A stretch of DNA of 64,000 bases from Pseudomonas cremoricolorata DSM 17059 = NBRC 16634 (GCF_000425745.1 NZ_AUEA01000013.1:62001-126000), one strand, 5' to 3'; shown: positions 41,305 through 52,599, counted from the first letter of the stretch. Numbers and translations: made by a program. The notes: a model not told the origin generated them from the sequence alone.

Positions 41305-41954
41305 GAGCGCAGTCCTCGTGGAGTCAGGGCACGTTGCAAGGTTTGCAGAAGCAGGTCGGCGAAGATGGCGAGCAGGCTGACCAGCACCGCGCCGACCACC
41401 AGCATCGACATGTCGCTGCGGCTGATGGAGGTCAGGATCAGCACGCCGAGACCGCCGGCGCCGATGGTTGCGGCGATGGTCATGACGCCGATGTTCATCA
41501 CCACGGCGGTGCGCACGCCGGCGAGAATCACCGGCACCGCGATCGGCAGCTCGACCATGCGCAGGCGCTGACCGAAGGTCATGCCGATGCCACGCGCGGC
41601 TTCGCGGATGCCCGGCTCGACGTTGGTCAGGGCCAGGTAGGTGTTGCGCAGAATCGGCAGCAGCGAATACAGGAACACCGCTGTGATGGCCGGCAGCGGG
41701 CCAAGGCCCTGGCCGAACTTGGAGTAGAACGGCAGCAGCAGGCCGAACAGGGCGATGGCCGGAATGGTCAGCAGCACCGTGGCACAGGCTTGCAGCGGCC
41801 CGGCGACGACCGGGAAGCGCGTCATCACGATACCCAGCGGCACGCCGATGACGATCGCCAGGGTGACGGCGATGCCCACCAGGGTGATGTGCTGCCAGGT
41901 CAGGTGCACGACTTCAGCCCAGTCGAGGTGGGCGAAGGTGTCGAGGAAGTTCAT
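41301..41954 (-). CDS. opuCB: Osmoprotectant ABC transporter permease (OpuCB-like)
   Basis: 217-residue inner-membrane permease with about six helices and the EAA-type loop EAARGIGMTFGQRLRMVELP that contacts the ATPase. Overlaps of 4 bases with both the binding-protein gene and the ATPase gene indicate a tightly coupled operon. Which of the two permeases is CB or CD is arbitrary. Confidence 0.9.
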   Translation of the reverse strand: MNFLDTFAHLDWAEVVHLTWQHITLVGIAVTLAIVIGVPLGIVMTRFPVVAGPLQACATVLLTIPAIALFGLLLPFYSKFGQGLGPLPAITAVFLYSLLPILRNTYLALTNVEPGIREAARGIGMTFGQRLRMVELPIAVPVILAGVRTAVVMNIGVMTIAATIGAGGLGVLILTSISRSDMSMLVVGAVLVSLLAIFADLLLQTLQRALTPRGLRS

Positions 41955-42862
41955 GGCTGTACCTCGCTCAGCGGATGGTCACGCAGGAACGCGGCAGCGA
42001 CCCGCGCCGGGCTCTGGTGCTCGACGTCGATCTTGGCGTTGAGCTCGCGCATGGTCTGGTCGTCAAGCTGCCGAGCGAGCGGTTCGAGCAACTGCGCCAG
42101 GCGCGGGTTGGCGTCGAGCACGGCCTTGCGCACCACCGGCGCTGCGGTGTAGTCGGGGAAATAGTGTTTGTCGTCTTCGAGCAGGGTCAGTTCGAAGGCA
42201 TTCAGGCGGCCATCGGTGGTGTAGACCAAACCGGCGAAGACCTGATCGTTGCGCAGCGCGGTGTACACCAGGCCGGCATCCATCTGGCGCAGATTGCTCC
42301 GGTCCAGCGGTAACTGATACAGCTCCCGCAGTCCGTCGAGACCATCGGGGCGGTTGGCGAACTCGGTGTCCAAGGCCACCAGATGGCGCTGCTTGCGCTC
42401 GGCGTCCAGTACCTGTTTCAACGCACTGATGCTGCGCACCTGTGGGTAGGCCTGGGCGACACGCTTGGGCAGGGCCAGGGCATAGGTGTTGCTGAACTTC
42501 GAGGGCGTCAGCCAGATCAGGTCTTTCCTGGCGTCCAGCGCCTTGACCCGGGCATAGGTGGCCTCGGGGCTGGGCATGCGTTCATCGATATGGTTGTACG
42601 AGACCAGCGACACGCCGGTGTATTCCCACATCAGGTCGAGCTGGCCGGTTTCCTGTGCCTGGCGTGCCAGGCTGCTGCCCAGGCCTCCGGTGACGCGCAC
42701 TTGGTAACCGTTGGCACGCAGGTATTGCGCGGTGATTTCGGCAAGGATGGTCTGCTCGGTGAAGACCCGCGCGCCGATGCGAATCAGCGGTTTCTCGGCC
42801 GCGTGGACAAGGCCCGCGCACAGCAGCGCCGCGCCCAGGGTAATGGCGATCAATCGTTTCAT
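41951..42862 (-). CDS. opuCC: Osmoprotectant ABC transporter substrate-binding protein (OpuCC-like)
   Basis: 303-residue periplasmic binding protein with a signal peptide (MKRLIAITLGAALLCAGLVHA, cleaved near residue 22) and an OpuAC-type domain (IRIGARVFTEQTILAEI, GGLGSSLARQAQETGQLDLMWEYTG). The family binds quaternary amines such as glycine betaine, carnitine or choline. It has no lipobox Cys context, so it is soluble. It lies between the two permease genes, as in opuC and related operons. Confidence 0.9.
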   Translation of the reverse strand: MKRLIAITLGAALLCAGLVHAAEKPLIRIGARVFTEQTILAEITAQYLRANGYQVRVTGGLGSSLARQAQETGQLDLMWEYTGVSLVSYNHIDERMPSPEATYARVKALDARKDLIWLTPSKFSNTYALALPKRVAQAYPQVRSISALKQVLDAERKQRHLVALDTEFANRPDGLDGLRELYQLPLDRSNLRQMDAGLVYTALRNDQVFAGLVYTTDGRLNAFELTLLEDDKHYFPDYTAAPVVRKAVLDANPRLAQLLEPLARQLDDQTMRELNAKIDVEHQSPARVAAAFLRDHPLSEVQP

Positions 42863-42874
42863 GACAATCCTCGT

Positions 42875-43588
42875 TCAGTGAGTCAGGCCGCGTTCCAGCC
42901 AGCGTTTGCTGACGTAACTGACCAAGCCATCGAGCAGCAGCGCCAGCAGCGCGGTACACGCGGCGCCCAGCAGCAGCTGAGGCTGATTGTTCAAGGCAAT
43001 GCCGGGGAAGATCAGGCTGCCCAGGCTGTTCGCGCCGATCAGGAACGACAGCGGCGCAGTGCCGACATTCAGCGCCAGGGCGACGCGCACACCGCCGACG
43101 ATGATCGGCACGGCATTGGGCATCTCCACTTGCCAGAGCTGCTGGCGCGGGGTCATGCCGATGCCGGTGGCGGCTTCCTTGAGTGAGGCGGGGACGTTTT
43201 TCAGGCCCTCATAGGTGTTGCGCACGATCGGCAGCAACGAGGCGAGAAACAGGGCGAAGATGGCCGGGCCGGCGCCGATGCCCAGCACACTGAGGGCGAT
43301 GGCCAGAACGGCCAGGGGAGGGATGGTGTTGCCTACGTTGAAGAACTGCATGAAGCGCTCGGCCTTGTCGACCCGATGAGGTCGACTCAAGGCAATGCCG
43401 GCGGGAATGCCCACGGCAATCGCGGCGGCCATCGAGGCCATGACCAGTAGCAGATGAGCTTGCAGGTAGAACCCCAGGTCGCCCTGGTAGCGGGCAATGG
43501 TATCGATGCCGATCCAGTGGATCAGCAGGGCCAGGATGACGAGCGCGGCGGCCCATCCCATCAGCCCCTTTCCGTAGCGTTCAGCCAC
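42875..43588 (-). CDS. opuCD: Osmoprotectant ABC transporter permease (OpuCD-like)
   Basis: 237-residue permease, the first gene of the operon. About six hydrophobic helices start at residue 11 (GWAAALVILALLIHWIGI), and the EAA loop reads EAATGIGMTPRQQLWQVEMP. Both permeases would pair as a heterodimer above an OpuCA dimer. Its promoter should lie in the 474-base region shared with prfC. Confidence 0.9.
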   Translation of the reverse strand: MAERYGKGLMGWAAALVILALLIHWIGIDTIARYQGDLGFYLQAHLLLVMASMAAAIAVGIPAGIALSRPHRVDKAERFMQFFNVGNTIPPLAVLAIALSVLGIGAGPAIFALFLASLLPIVRNTYEGLKNVPASLKEAATGIGMTPRQQLWQVEMPNAVPIIVGGVRVALALNVGTAPLSFLIGANSLGSLIFPGIALNNQPQLLLGAACTALLALLLDGLVSYVSKRWLERGLTH

Positions 43589-44062
43589 AGGTGGACTCCT
43601 TTGTCGGGTCGGCGAACACAGGCCTGCGCAGACCCGCCATCGCTGGCGGCAGGCAGTGGGTTCGCGAAGAGCAGCGTGGTGCCGGCAAGCGGCAGCGGAT
43701 CACGCCATGAGCCAAGCCTCGTCAGGCTTGTAAAGCGGGTCGTTTCAGCCCTCGAGCACAGGGCGGCGGCAGGGCAGTGGACGTCTCCGAGCTGACGAAG
43801 GTTCCCACGTCAGCACGTATTTGCAAAGCGTTAATCCACTAGCTGCAAGGCAAAAAGGCAGGATAAAAACATGTTCTGAAACGCTGCAGCCAGTGAAAAC
43901 ACTGCTTTTGCGGCGCATTGCGCGGGGCTCGATTCAGCATGCCGAAAAACTTCCGGCAAGCGCTGCGCGGTGGCCGCACCGGGCAGGGGGCGGCGCTTTG
44001 GTCTGCGGGCGAGATCGGGTATGATACCGCCCCTTTTTCAAGACCCAGTCAGGCGATTTCCC
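43589..44062. other. Intergenic region between the divergent opuC-like operon and prfC
   Basis: 474 bases with no supported gene. The right end holds a plausible prfC promoter, listed separately. The left end must contain the promoter of the opuC-like operon on the minus strand, but I could not choose one. The short plus-strand frames here have no RBS and no recognisable product. Confidence 0.6.
43998..44025 (+). promoter_or_regulatory. Putative sigma70 promoter of prfC
   Basis: TTGGTC (43998-44003) and TATGAT (44020-44025) are separated by 16 bases, and the prfC ATG lies about 38 bases downstream. The -10 lies within a small palindrome, GGTATGATACC. Confidence 0.55.
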
Positions 44063-45646
<1,584 letters not shown>

Positions 45647-45931
45647 GCGCTCAAAGGCTTTGCGCTTAAAGGCCTTTTGCAGCTGGTCGGCACCCCCGAC
45701 CAGCCGCTACCTCCCCACGCCGTCATCGTCCGGCAAGCCACTGCCTCGCTGTACCCGTGCATAACACACTGCTTCAGTCGGACAATCCGGCATTCTGCAC
45801 GATCCTAAGACCTGCCCCTTTCACTAAGCCGTTGAAATTATTGGTAGTAAATTTTTTGACATAGTTGGCATAGCCGCTGCACCGCGTAGTTTGCGAACGG
45901 ACTTATCGCTCACTACATAGGCGCTACCACT

Positions 45932-46864
45932 ATGATCACATCTGCCGATCTACCCGGAGCCGTCGACGACGGGCTCACCCGCTCAGGCGTGTCCTGGGGT
46001 GCTATTTTCGCTGGTGCTGCGGCCGCAGCTTCCCTCTCTTTATTACTGGTAGTGCTCGGCGCCGGCTTAGGATTTGCCGCGACGTCGCCGTGGGCGAACG
46101 AGGGGGCCAGCGCTGAAGCACTGGGGATTTCCACCATTGTCTGGTTGTTGGTGACCCAGATCATCGCCTCGGGCGCGGGCGGCTACATCGCCGGTCGTCT
46201 GCGGGTGAAATGGGCCAACCTGCACGGTGATGAAGTGTACTTCCGCGACACTGCACACGGCTTCCTGTCGTGGGCCGTGGCTGCTCTGGTCAGCGCGGTG
46301 CTGATCGTTGGCGCCGCCAGTAACGTGATCAGCGCCGGTGCGCAGGTTGGTGCGGGCGCCGTCGCCGGTGCCGGTGCCAGCATCGCGGCTGCCTCCGATG
46401 ACAAGTCGGGCGGTAACGACAACGCCATGGGTTACTTCGTCGACGGCCTGTTCCGTAGCGATGCGCCAGTCGGTGTCAGCGAAGATGCTGCCAACGGTGT
46501 CGCCGCGCGCATTCTGGCCCGTGGCATTGCCCAGGGCGGTAGCCTTGAGCCAGCCGACCGTACCTACCTCGCGCAACTGGTTGCCCAGCGTACCCGCCTG
46601 ACCCAGGCCGAAGCTGAAGCTCGCGTCGACCAGGTGCTGGGCCAAGTGCAACAAGCCAAGGTCGAGGCTCAGCAAGCCGCTGACACCGCTGCCAAAGTGG
46701 CTGCCTGGACCGCGCTGTGGACCTTCATCGCCTTGCTGTGTGGCGCCTTCTTCGCAAGCCTGGCTGCGCTGTTCGGTGGTCGTCGCCGTGACCGCGTGAT
46801 CTGGGTCGAAGATCCCTACAGCACCACCCGTACCGTTCGTACAGGCACCACGCCTGTTCGTTGA
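45932..46864 (+). CDS. Conserved membrane protein of unknown function
   Basis: 310-residue protein with four hydrophobic segments: about residues 18-45 (SWGAIFAGAAAAASLSLLL, small-residue rich), 64-87, 109-135 and 265-287. A long soluble region between the third and fourth contains a Gln/Ala-rich helical stretch (VQQAKVEAQQAADTAAK, likely coiled coil). I recognise similarity to proteins labelled PhnA-like in other proteobacteria, but no function. RBS is weak. A 24-residue membrane peptide gene follows 24 bases after the stop and probably shares the transcript. Confidence 0.75.
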   Translation: MITSADLPGAVDDGLTRSGVSWGAIFAGAAAAASLSLLLVVLGAGLGFAATSPWANEGASAEALGISTIVWLLVTQIIASGAGGYIAGRLRVKWANLHGDEVYFRDTAHGFLSWAVAALVSAVLIVGAASNVISAGAQVGAGAVAGAGASIAAASDDKSGGNDNAMGYFVDGLFRSDAPVGVSEDAANGVAARILARGIAQGGSLEPADRTYLAQLVAQRTRLTQAEAEARVDQVLGQVQQAKVEAQQAADTAAKVAAWTALWTFIALLCGAFFASLAALFGGRRRDRVIWVEDPYSTTRTVRTGTTPVR

Positions 46865-46888
46865 GATGACCGATAAAGGAGATTCATC

Positions 46889-46963
46889 ATGCGTTCACTG
46901 TTGCTGTGGTTCCTCGGGGTACCGATCCCGGTAATCATCCTCATCGCCATCTTCATGCACTGA
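46889..46963 (+). CDS. 24-residue single-helix membrane peptide
   Basis: Begins ATG with a strong AAAGGAG six bases upstream and encodes MRSLLLWFLGVPIPVIILIA then IFMH, a nearly continuous hydrophobic helix with an N-terminal Arg and a VPIP turn. It lies between the 310-residue membrane protein and a clear bidirectional terminator, so it is transcribed. The ideal RBS and the absence of stop codons or charged residues in the helix argue for a real small protein. Function unknown; an interaction with the upstream membrane protein is a guess. Confidence 0.7.
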   Translation: MRSLLLWFLGVPIPVIILIAIFMH

Positions 46964-46964
46964 T

Positions 46965-47000
46965 AACGAAAAGGGCCGCTTAGCGGCCCTTGTCGTTTTT
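46965..47000. terminator. Bidirectional terminator between the small peptide gene and dppF
   Basis: AAGGGCCGC pairs with GCGGCCCTT around TTA, extended past one mismatch by AACGA/TCGTT and flanked by T on the plus strand. It serves the plus-strand membrane-protein pair and, less strongly, the convergent dpp operon. Confidence 0.88.
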
Positions 47001-47016
47001 ACCTCTGGTGTAACGC

Positions 47017-47985
47017 CTAGAGGAACTGCTCGGCGTAGTGGCAGGCCACCTGCCGGGTATCCACCGCACGCAGCGGCGGCACCTCGCTGGCGCAACGCTC
47101 CGTGGCATACGGGCAGCGCTTGTGGAAGGCGCAGCCGGACGGAGGATTCAGCGGGTTGGGCAGTTCGCCGACGATGCGCAGCTTGGGTTTTTCCGGGTCG
47201 GGCCGCAGGGTCGGTGTCGCTGACAGCAAGGCCTGGGTGTAGGGGTGCAGCGGCTTGGCGTACAGGTCATTCTTCGGGCCGATCTCGGCGGGCCGGCCCA
47301 GGTACATCACCAGCACGTCGTCAGCCACGTGACGCACCACTGCCAGGTTGTGCGAGATGAACACATACGCGGTGTTGAACTGCTGCTGCAAGTCCATGAA
47401 CAGGTTGAGCACCTGGGCCTGGATCGACACGTCCAGCGCCGAGGTGGGTTCATCGGCCACCAGCACCTTGGGTTGCAGCATCATCGCCCGGGCGAGGGCG
47501 ATACGCTGGCGCTGCCCGCCAGAGAACATGTGCGGGTAGCGCTGGTAGTGCTCGGGGCGTAGGCCTACCTGCTCCATCATCTTCTGCACCCGCTCACGGC
47601 GCTCGGTCTTGTTCAGGCTGGTGTTGATCAGCAGCGGCTCGGCCAGTTGGTCGCCGATCTTCTGCCGCGGGTTGAGCGAGGCGTAGGGGCTCTGGAACAC
47701 CATCTGCACGTCGCGGCGCAGCTGCTTGCGTTCGGCCTTGCTGGCGCCGGCCACCTCCACCCCGTCGATCTGCAGCGAGCCTGCGCTGGGCTGTTCGATC
47801 AGGGTCAGGGCGCGGGCCAGGGTCGATTTGCCACAGCCGGACTCACCGACCACGGCCAGGGTCTTGCCAGCCTGCAATTCGAACGACACGCCATTGAGTG
47901 CCTGCACCACGGCCGAGCCCTTGAACAGGCCGCGTGACACCGTGTAGTGGCGGGTAAGGTTGTTCGCGGTCAGTACGACGCTCAT
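47017..47985 (-). CDS. dppF: Dipeptide ABC transporter ATP-binding protein DppF
   Basis: 322-residue oligo/dipeptide ATPase with Walker A GESGCGKSTLAR (about residues 50-61), signature FSGGQRQRIALAR, Walker B VLVADEPTSALDVS and the C-terminal Cys-rich oligopeptide-family extension (PSGCAFHKRCPYATERC), which in relatives can hold an Fe-S cluster. ATG 47985 overlaps the dppD stop (ATGA) and has AGGAGGTGG upstream. It is the last gene of the dpp locus. Confidence 0.93.
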   Translation of the reverse strand: MSVVLTANNLTRHYTVSRGLFKGSAVVQALNGVSFELQAGKTLAVVGESGCGKSTLARALTLIEQPSAGSLQIDGVEVAGASKAERKQLRRDVQMVFQSPYASLNPRQKIGDQLAEPLLINTSLNKTERRERVQKMMEQVGLRPEHYQRYPHMFSGGQRQRIALARAMMLQPKVLVADEPTSALDVSIQAQVLNLFMDLQQQFNTAYVFISHNLAVVRHVADDVLVMYLGRPAEIGPKNDLYAKPLHPYTQALLSATPTLRPDPEKPKLRIVGELPNPLNPPSGCAFHKRCPYATERCASEVPPLRAVDTRQVACHYAEQFL

Positions 47986-48953
47986 CACGCCACCTCCTGG
48001 TTCAGCGGATAGAAGCAGCGCACCAGGCTATGGGCCTGAGCCTCCAGCGCCGGGCGTTGCGCGCGGCAGTGGTCTTGCACGTAGGGGCAGCGCGGTGACA
48101 GCAGGCAGCCCTGGGGCCGGTCATAGCGCCCTGGAACGATACCGGGCAGGGTCGCCAGGCGCTCGGCGCCCAGGCTGTGCTCGGGAATCGCCGCCAGCAG
48201 CGCTTCGCTGTAAGGGTGGGCTGGGTGCTCGAACAGGGTTGGCACCTGGCCCAGTTCCACCGCCTGCCCGGCATACATCACGCAGACCTTGCGCGCGGTC
48301 TCGGCGACCACCGCCAGGTCGTGAGTGATGAGGATCAGCGCCATGTCGTGGGCCTGCTGCAGATTCACCAGCAGCTCCATGATCTGCGCCTGGATGGTCA
48401 CGTCCAGCGCGGTGGTCGGCTCGTCGGCAATCAGCAGGCGTGGTTCACCGGCAATCGCCATGGCAATCGCCACGCGCTGGCTCATGCCCCCGGAAAGCTG
48501 GTGCGGGTAGGCATCCAGGCGGCTCTCGGCTGCGGGGATCTCGACCTTTTGCAGCAGCTCCAGCGCCCGCTGGCGCGCCGCACGGCCCTTCAGGCCCAGA
48601 TGCTGGTGCAGTACTTCTTCGATCTGGTAGCCGACGGTGTAGCTGGGGTTGAGCGCGGTCATCGGGTCCTGGAAGATCATCGCGATGTCCTTGCCGACCA
48701 CCTTGCGGCGCTGGCGCCGGCTCAGCGAAAGCATGTCCAGGCCGTTGAAAGTCATGGCATCGGCGCTGATCCGCCCGGGGGCGTCGATCAGGCCCATCAA
48801 GGCCATCATGGTCACCGACTTGCCCGAGCCGGATTCACCGACGATGGCGAGGATTTCCCCGGCATCGACGCTCAGGTCGAGGCCATCGACCACCGGGACA
48901 GCGCTGGCATCGCCGAAACGCACGTTGAGGTTGTTGATCTGCAATAGCGGCAT
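47985..48953 (-). CDS. dppD: Dipeptide ABC transporter ATP-binding protein DppD
   Basis: 322-residue partner ATPase of DppF. Walker [14 protein letters not shown] (about residues 38-50), signature [14 protein letters not shown], Walker [15 protein letters not shown], and a C-terminal extension with [17 protein letters not shown] 48953 has GAGGAG upstream and gives [14 protein letters not shown]. The upstream in-frame start would overlap dppC. Confidence 0.93.
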   Translation of the reverse strand: MPLLQINNLNVRFGDASAVPVVDGLDLSVDAGEILAIVGESGSGKSVTMMALMGLIDAPGRISADAMTFNGLDMLSLSRRQRRKVVGKDIAMIFQDPMTALNPSYTVGYQIEEVLHQHLGLKGRAARQRALELLQKVEIPAAESRLDAYPHQLSGGMSQRVAIAMAIAGEPRLLIADEPTTALDVTIQAQIMELLVNLQQAHDMALILITHDLAVVAETARKVCVMYAGQAVELGQVPTLFEHPAHPYSEALLAAIPEHSLGAERLATLPGIVPGRYDRPQGCLLSPRCPYVQDHCRAQRPALEAQAHSLVRCFYPLNQEVA

Positions 48954-48963
48954 GGTGTGCTCC

Positions 48964-49890
48964 TCAGGCGGCGTTCTTGAGTTTCGGGTCCAGCGCATCG
49001 CGCAGGCCGTCGCCCATCAGGTTGATTGCCAGGACGCTGAGCAGGATGGTCAGCCCAGGCAGGCTCACCACCCACCAGGCGCGCTCGATGTAGTCGCGTG
49101 CCGAGGCCAGCATGGTGCCCCACTCAGGCGTCGGCGGTTGCACGCCAAGGCCGAGAAAGCCCAGCGCTGCGGCGTCGAGAATCGCCGAGGAAAAGCTCAA
49201 GGTCGCCTGCACGATCAGCGGCGCCATGCAGTTGGGCAGCACGGTGACGAACATCAGCCGTGGCAGGCTGGCGCCGGCCAGGCGCGCGGCGGTGACGTAG
49301 TCGCGGTCGAGCTCGCCGATCACTGCGGCGCGGGTCAGGCGCACGTAGGAGGGCAGCGAGACGATGGCGATGGCGATCACCGTGTTGATCAGCCCAGGGC
49401 CGAGGATGGCGACGATGGCCACCGCCAGCAGCAGCGAGGGCAGCGCCAGCATCACGTCCATCAGGCGCATGATCGACGGGCCGAGCAGACGCGGGAAGAA
49501 CCCGGCCAGCAGGCCCATCAGCACGCCCGGGATCAGCGACAGCACCACCGACGACAGGCCGATCAGCAGCGACAGTCGAGCGCCCTGGATCAGCCGCGAG
49601 AGCAGGTCGCGGCCCAGTTCATCGGTGCCCAGCACGAAGCGCCAGGTGCCGCCGTCCAGCCACACCGGCGGGGTGAGCAGAAAATCACGGTATTGCTCGC
49701 TGGGGTTGTGCGGCGCTACCCAGGGGGCGAACAGTGCGCACAGCACGATCAGGCACATGAAGGCCAGGCCCGCCACCGCGCCCTTGTTGCGCGAGAAGGC
49801 GTGCCAGAACTCCTTGTAGGGCGAGGGGTAGAGCAGGCTCTGGTCAACGGCGTTGGCGGCGGCCACGGGGGTTACGGTCGAGTCGGTCAT
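48964..49890 (-). CDS. dppC: Dipeptide ABC transporter permease DppC
   Basis: 308-residue inner-membrane permease. It has the N-terminal OppC_N helix (about residues 38-58), five further helices, and the ATPase-contact loop region [26 protein letters not shown] 49890 ([17 protein letters not shown]) is chosen for family length. It starts 8 bases after dppB ends. Confidence 0.93.
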   Translation of the reverse strand: MTDSTVTPVAAANAVDQSLLYPSPYKEFWHAFSRNKGAVAGLAFMCLIVLCALFAPWVAPHNPSEQYRDFLLTPPVWLDGGTWRFVLGTDELGRDLLSRLIQGARLSLLIGLSSVVLSLIPGVLMGLLAGFFPRLLGPSIMRLMDVMLALPSLLLAVAIVAILGPGLINTVIAIAIVSLPSYVRLTRAAVIGELDRDYVTAARLAGASLPRLMFVTVLPNCMAPLIVQATLSFSSAILDAAALGFLGLGVQPPTPEWGTMLASARDYIERAWWVVSLPGLTILLSVLAINLMGDGLRDALDPKLKNAA

Positions 49891-49898
49891 GGCGGGCC

Positions 49899-50909
49899 TC
49901 AGCGCTGGTGGCGGATACGTGGGTTGGCCAGGCCGTAGAGGATGTCCACCACGAAGTTGACCAGGATCACCAGGCAGGCGATCAACAGGATGCCGTTCTG
50001 CACCACCGGGTAGTCGCGCGCGCCAATGGCTTCGATCAGCCATTTGCCGATGCCCGGCCACGAGAAGATGGTTTCGGTCAGCACCGCGCCTGCGAGCAAT
50101 GCGCCGATTTGCAGGCCGAACACCGTCAGCACCGGTATCAGCGCATTGCGCAGGCCGTGGATGAACACCACCCGCGCCGGTGACAGGCCTTTGGCGCGGG
50201 CGGTGCGGATGTAGTCCTCGCGCAGCACTTCGAGCATCGACGAGCGGGTCATGCGGGCGATCACCGCCAGCGGAATGGTGCCCAGCACGATGGCTGGCAG
50301 AATCAGGTGCTGCACGGCATCGAGGAAGGCGCCGTCCTCACCGCTGAGCAGGGTGTCGATGAGCATGAAGCCGGTGACCGGCTCGACATCGAACAGCACG
50401 CCGTTGCGCCCGGACACCGGGGTCCAGCCCAGGCTCACCGAGAAGAACATGATCAGAATCAGGCCCCACCAGAAAATCGGCATGGAATAGCCGGCCAGGG
50501 AAATGCCCATCACCCCATGGTCGAACAACGAGCCACGCTTGAGCGCGGCGATCACCCCGGCCAGCAGGCCGACGATGCCGGCGAACAGCAGGGCGGCGAA
50601 GGCCAGCTCGACGGTGGCCGGGAACAAGGTGGTGAATTCGCTCCACACGCTCTCCCGGCTGCGCAGCGATTCACCCAGATCGCCCTGGGCGAGCTTGCCG
50701 ATGTAGTCCAGGTACTGCGCCGGCAGCGGCTTGTTCAGGCCCAGGCGCTCCATGGCCTGAGCGTGCAATTCAGGGTCCAGACGGCGTTCGCCCATCATGA
50801 CCTCGACCGGGTCACCGGGGATCAGGCGAATCAGCGCGAAGGTCAGCAGGGTGATGCCGAAAAAGGTCGGTATCAGCAGGCCCAGGCGGCGGGCGATAAA
50901 ACTCAGCAT
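49899..50909 (-). CDS. dppB: Dipeptide ABC transporter permease DppB
   Basis: 336-residue inner-membrane permease with six helices. The N-terminus MLSFIARRLGLLIPTFFGITLLTFALIRLIPGDP is the classic DppB/OppB start, and the cytoplasmic loop DYIRTARAKGLSPARVVFIHGLRNALIP contacts the ATPases. It follows the first binding-protein gene by 94 bases that contain a GC-rich hairpin. Confidence 0.94.
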   Translation of the reverse strand: MLSFIARRLGLLIPTFFGITLLTFALIRLIPGDPVEVMMGERRLDPELHAQAMERLGLNKPLPAQYLDYIGKLAQGDLGESLRSRESVWSEFTTLFPATVELAFAALLFAGIVGLLAGVIAALKRGSLFDHGVMGISLAGYSMPIFWWGLILIMFFSVSLGWTPVSGRNGVLFDVEPVTGFMLIDTLLSGEDGAFLDAVQHLILPAIVLGTIPLAVIARMTRSSMLEVLREDYIRTARAKGLSPARVVFIHGLRNALIPVLTVFGLQIGALLAGAVLTETIFSWPGIGKWLIEAIGARDYPVVQNGILLIACLVILVNFVVDILYGLANPRIRHQR

Positions 50910-51003
50910 TGTCAGTGGTACCTCATCAGGCTGTGCGGCGATCAGCCAGTCACGGCAAGTGCCGCCGGTGGTCCGGATAGGGGCCGGCGGTCGTTGTGCT
51001 GTC

Positions 51004-52599
51004 TTACTTCACCTGGGTAGTGGCGAAGTTGTTCTTGGTCGTTGGGCTGATCACATAGCCCTCGACGTTGTCGCGCAGGGCAGTGAACACCTTGGGGTGT
51101 GCGATGTTGATCCAGGGCTGGGCGGCATCGTACACCGCCAGCGCTTGCTCATAGAGTTTCGCGCGCTGCGCGGGTTCGATGATTCGCCGCGCCTGGTCGA
51201 TCAACGCCTGGAATTGCGGGTCGCACCAGCGCGAATAGTTTTCGCCATTCTTCGCCGCTTCGCAGCCCAGCAGTGGGGTGAGGAAGTTGTCCGGGTCGCC
51301 GTTGTCGCCGGCCCAGCCAGCGGCGACCATGTCGTGCTCGCCGCGTTTGGCGCGGCGCAGCATTTCCGCCCATTCCATGACGCGAATGTCGACGCGCAAA
51401 CCGATCTGCGCCAGGTCGGCCTGGAGCATTTCCGCCGCCAGGCGGGGGTTGGGGTTGCTTGGGCCACCGCCATTGCGGGTGAACAGGGTCAGCGTGGTGC
51501 CGTCGGGCACGCCGGCTTCCTTGAGCAGCGCGCGGGCTTTGGGCAGGTCGCGGGGCAGGCTGTGCAGGCTCGCGTTGTAGCCCATCAGCGTCGGCGGATA
51601 GGGGTTGACCGCAGGCAGCGCATTGCCCTTGCCGAACAGTTGCTCGACCAGCGCCTGGCGGTCGACGGCCATGTTGATCGCCTGGCGCACACGCACATCG
51701 TTGAGCCATGGGCGTTGGGTGTTGAGCGACACATAGCTGGTGACCATCGCTTCGATACCGGCGACTTTCAGGCGCGGGTCGGCTTCGATGGCCGGTACCT
51801 CTTCAGGTTTGGGGTACAGCGCCACCTGGCATTCGTTGGCGCGCAACTTTTGCAGGCGCACGTTGTTGTCTGGGGTGATGACGAAGATCAGCGCCTCGGC
51901 GGGCGGTTTGCCGCGAAAGTAGGTGGGGTTGGCGGCATAGCGCACCTGGGCATCCTTGCTGTAGCGCTGGAACACGAACGGCCCGGTGCCGATCGGCTTG
52001 CTGTTGAGCTCGGCGGTCTTGCCGGCGGCCAGCAGTTGGTCGCCATATTCGGCCGAATAGATGGAGGTGAAGCCCATCGCCAGGTCATGCAGGAACGGCG
52101 CTTCGCGACGGTTGAGAGTGAACACCACGGTGTAGTCGTCGGTTTTCTCCACCGAGCGGATCAGTTGCCCGAAGCCCATGCTTTCGAAGTATGGGAAGCC
52201 GATGCTGGCCTTGTCGTGCCAGGGGTGCTTGGGGTCGAGCTGACGCTGGAAGCTCCATAGCACGTCGTCGGCATTGAGTTCACGGCTGGGGCTGAACCAG
52301 GCGGTTCGATGAAACTGCACGCCTCGGCGCAGGTGAAAGGTGTACACCAGGCCGTCGTCGCTGATCGACCAGCGTTCGGCCAGGGCCGGTTGCAACTCGG
52401 TGGTGCCAGGGACGAATTCCACCAAGCGGTTGAACAGGGTTTCGGCCGCCGCGTCGCCGGTGACGGCGGTGGTGTACTGGACGGTGTCGAAACCTTCCGG
52501 GCTGGCTTCGGTGCAGACCACCAGCGGCTTGGCCAGCGCCTGATCGGCCAGGCCCAGCAGCAGGGTCATCAGTAGGGCATTGCGGGCTAGCGTCTTCAT
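51004..52599 (-). CDS. dppA: Peptide-binding periplasmic protein (DppA-like, nearest the permease)
   Basis: 531-residue SBP_bac_5 family periplasmic binding protein. Signal peptide MKTLARNALLMTLLLGLADQALA, cleaved near residue 23. Mature start KPLVVCTEASPEGFDTVQYT. The family blocks RRGVQFHRTAWF, LNADDVLWSF, IGTGPFVFQRYSKDAQVRYAAN and GDNGDPDNFLTPLLGC are present. It probably delivers di- or tripeptides to DppBC. It is one of three paralogs in the locus and the closest to the translocon, comparable to the single dppA4-like gene in P. aeruginosa. Confidence 0.92.
   Translation of the reverse strand: MKTLARNALLMTLLLGLADQALAKPLVVCTEASPEGFDTVQYTTAVTGDAAAETLFNRLVEFVPGTTELQPALAERWSISDDGLVYTFHLRRGVQFHRTAWFSPSRELNADDVLWSFQRQLDPKHPWHDKASIGFPYFESMGFGQLIRSVEKTDDYTVVFTLNRREAPFLHDLAMGFTSIYSAEYGDQLLAAGKTAELNSKPIGTGPFVFQRYSKDAQVRYAANPTYFRGKPPAEALIFVITPDNNVRLQKLRANECQVALYPKPEEVPAIEADPRLKVAGIEAMVTSYVSLNTQRPWLNDVRVRQAINMAVDRQALVEQLFGKGNALPAVNPYPPTLMGYNASLHSLPRDLPKARALLKEAGVPDGTTLTLFTRNGGGPSNPNPRLAAEMLQADLAQIGLRVDIRVMEWAEMLRRAKRGEHDMVAAGWAGDNGDPDNFLTPLLGCEAAKNGENYSRWCDPQFQALIDQARRIIEPAQRAKLYEQALAVYDAAQPWINIAHPKVFTALRDNVEGYVISPTTKNNFATTQVK

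Noticed and set aside
45653..45676. Possible terminator after prfC (AAAGGC...GCCTTTT)
   Set aside because: The stem is short and bulged with a long loop, so I could not support it as a terminator.
45856..45861. TTGACA upstream of the 310-residue membrane protein as a -35 box
   Set aside because: No acceptable -10 hexamer lies 16-18 bases downstream (GCACCG at 17).
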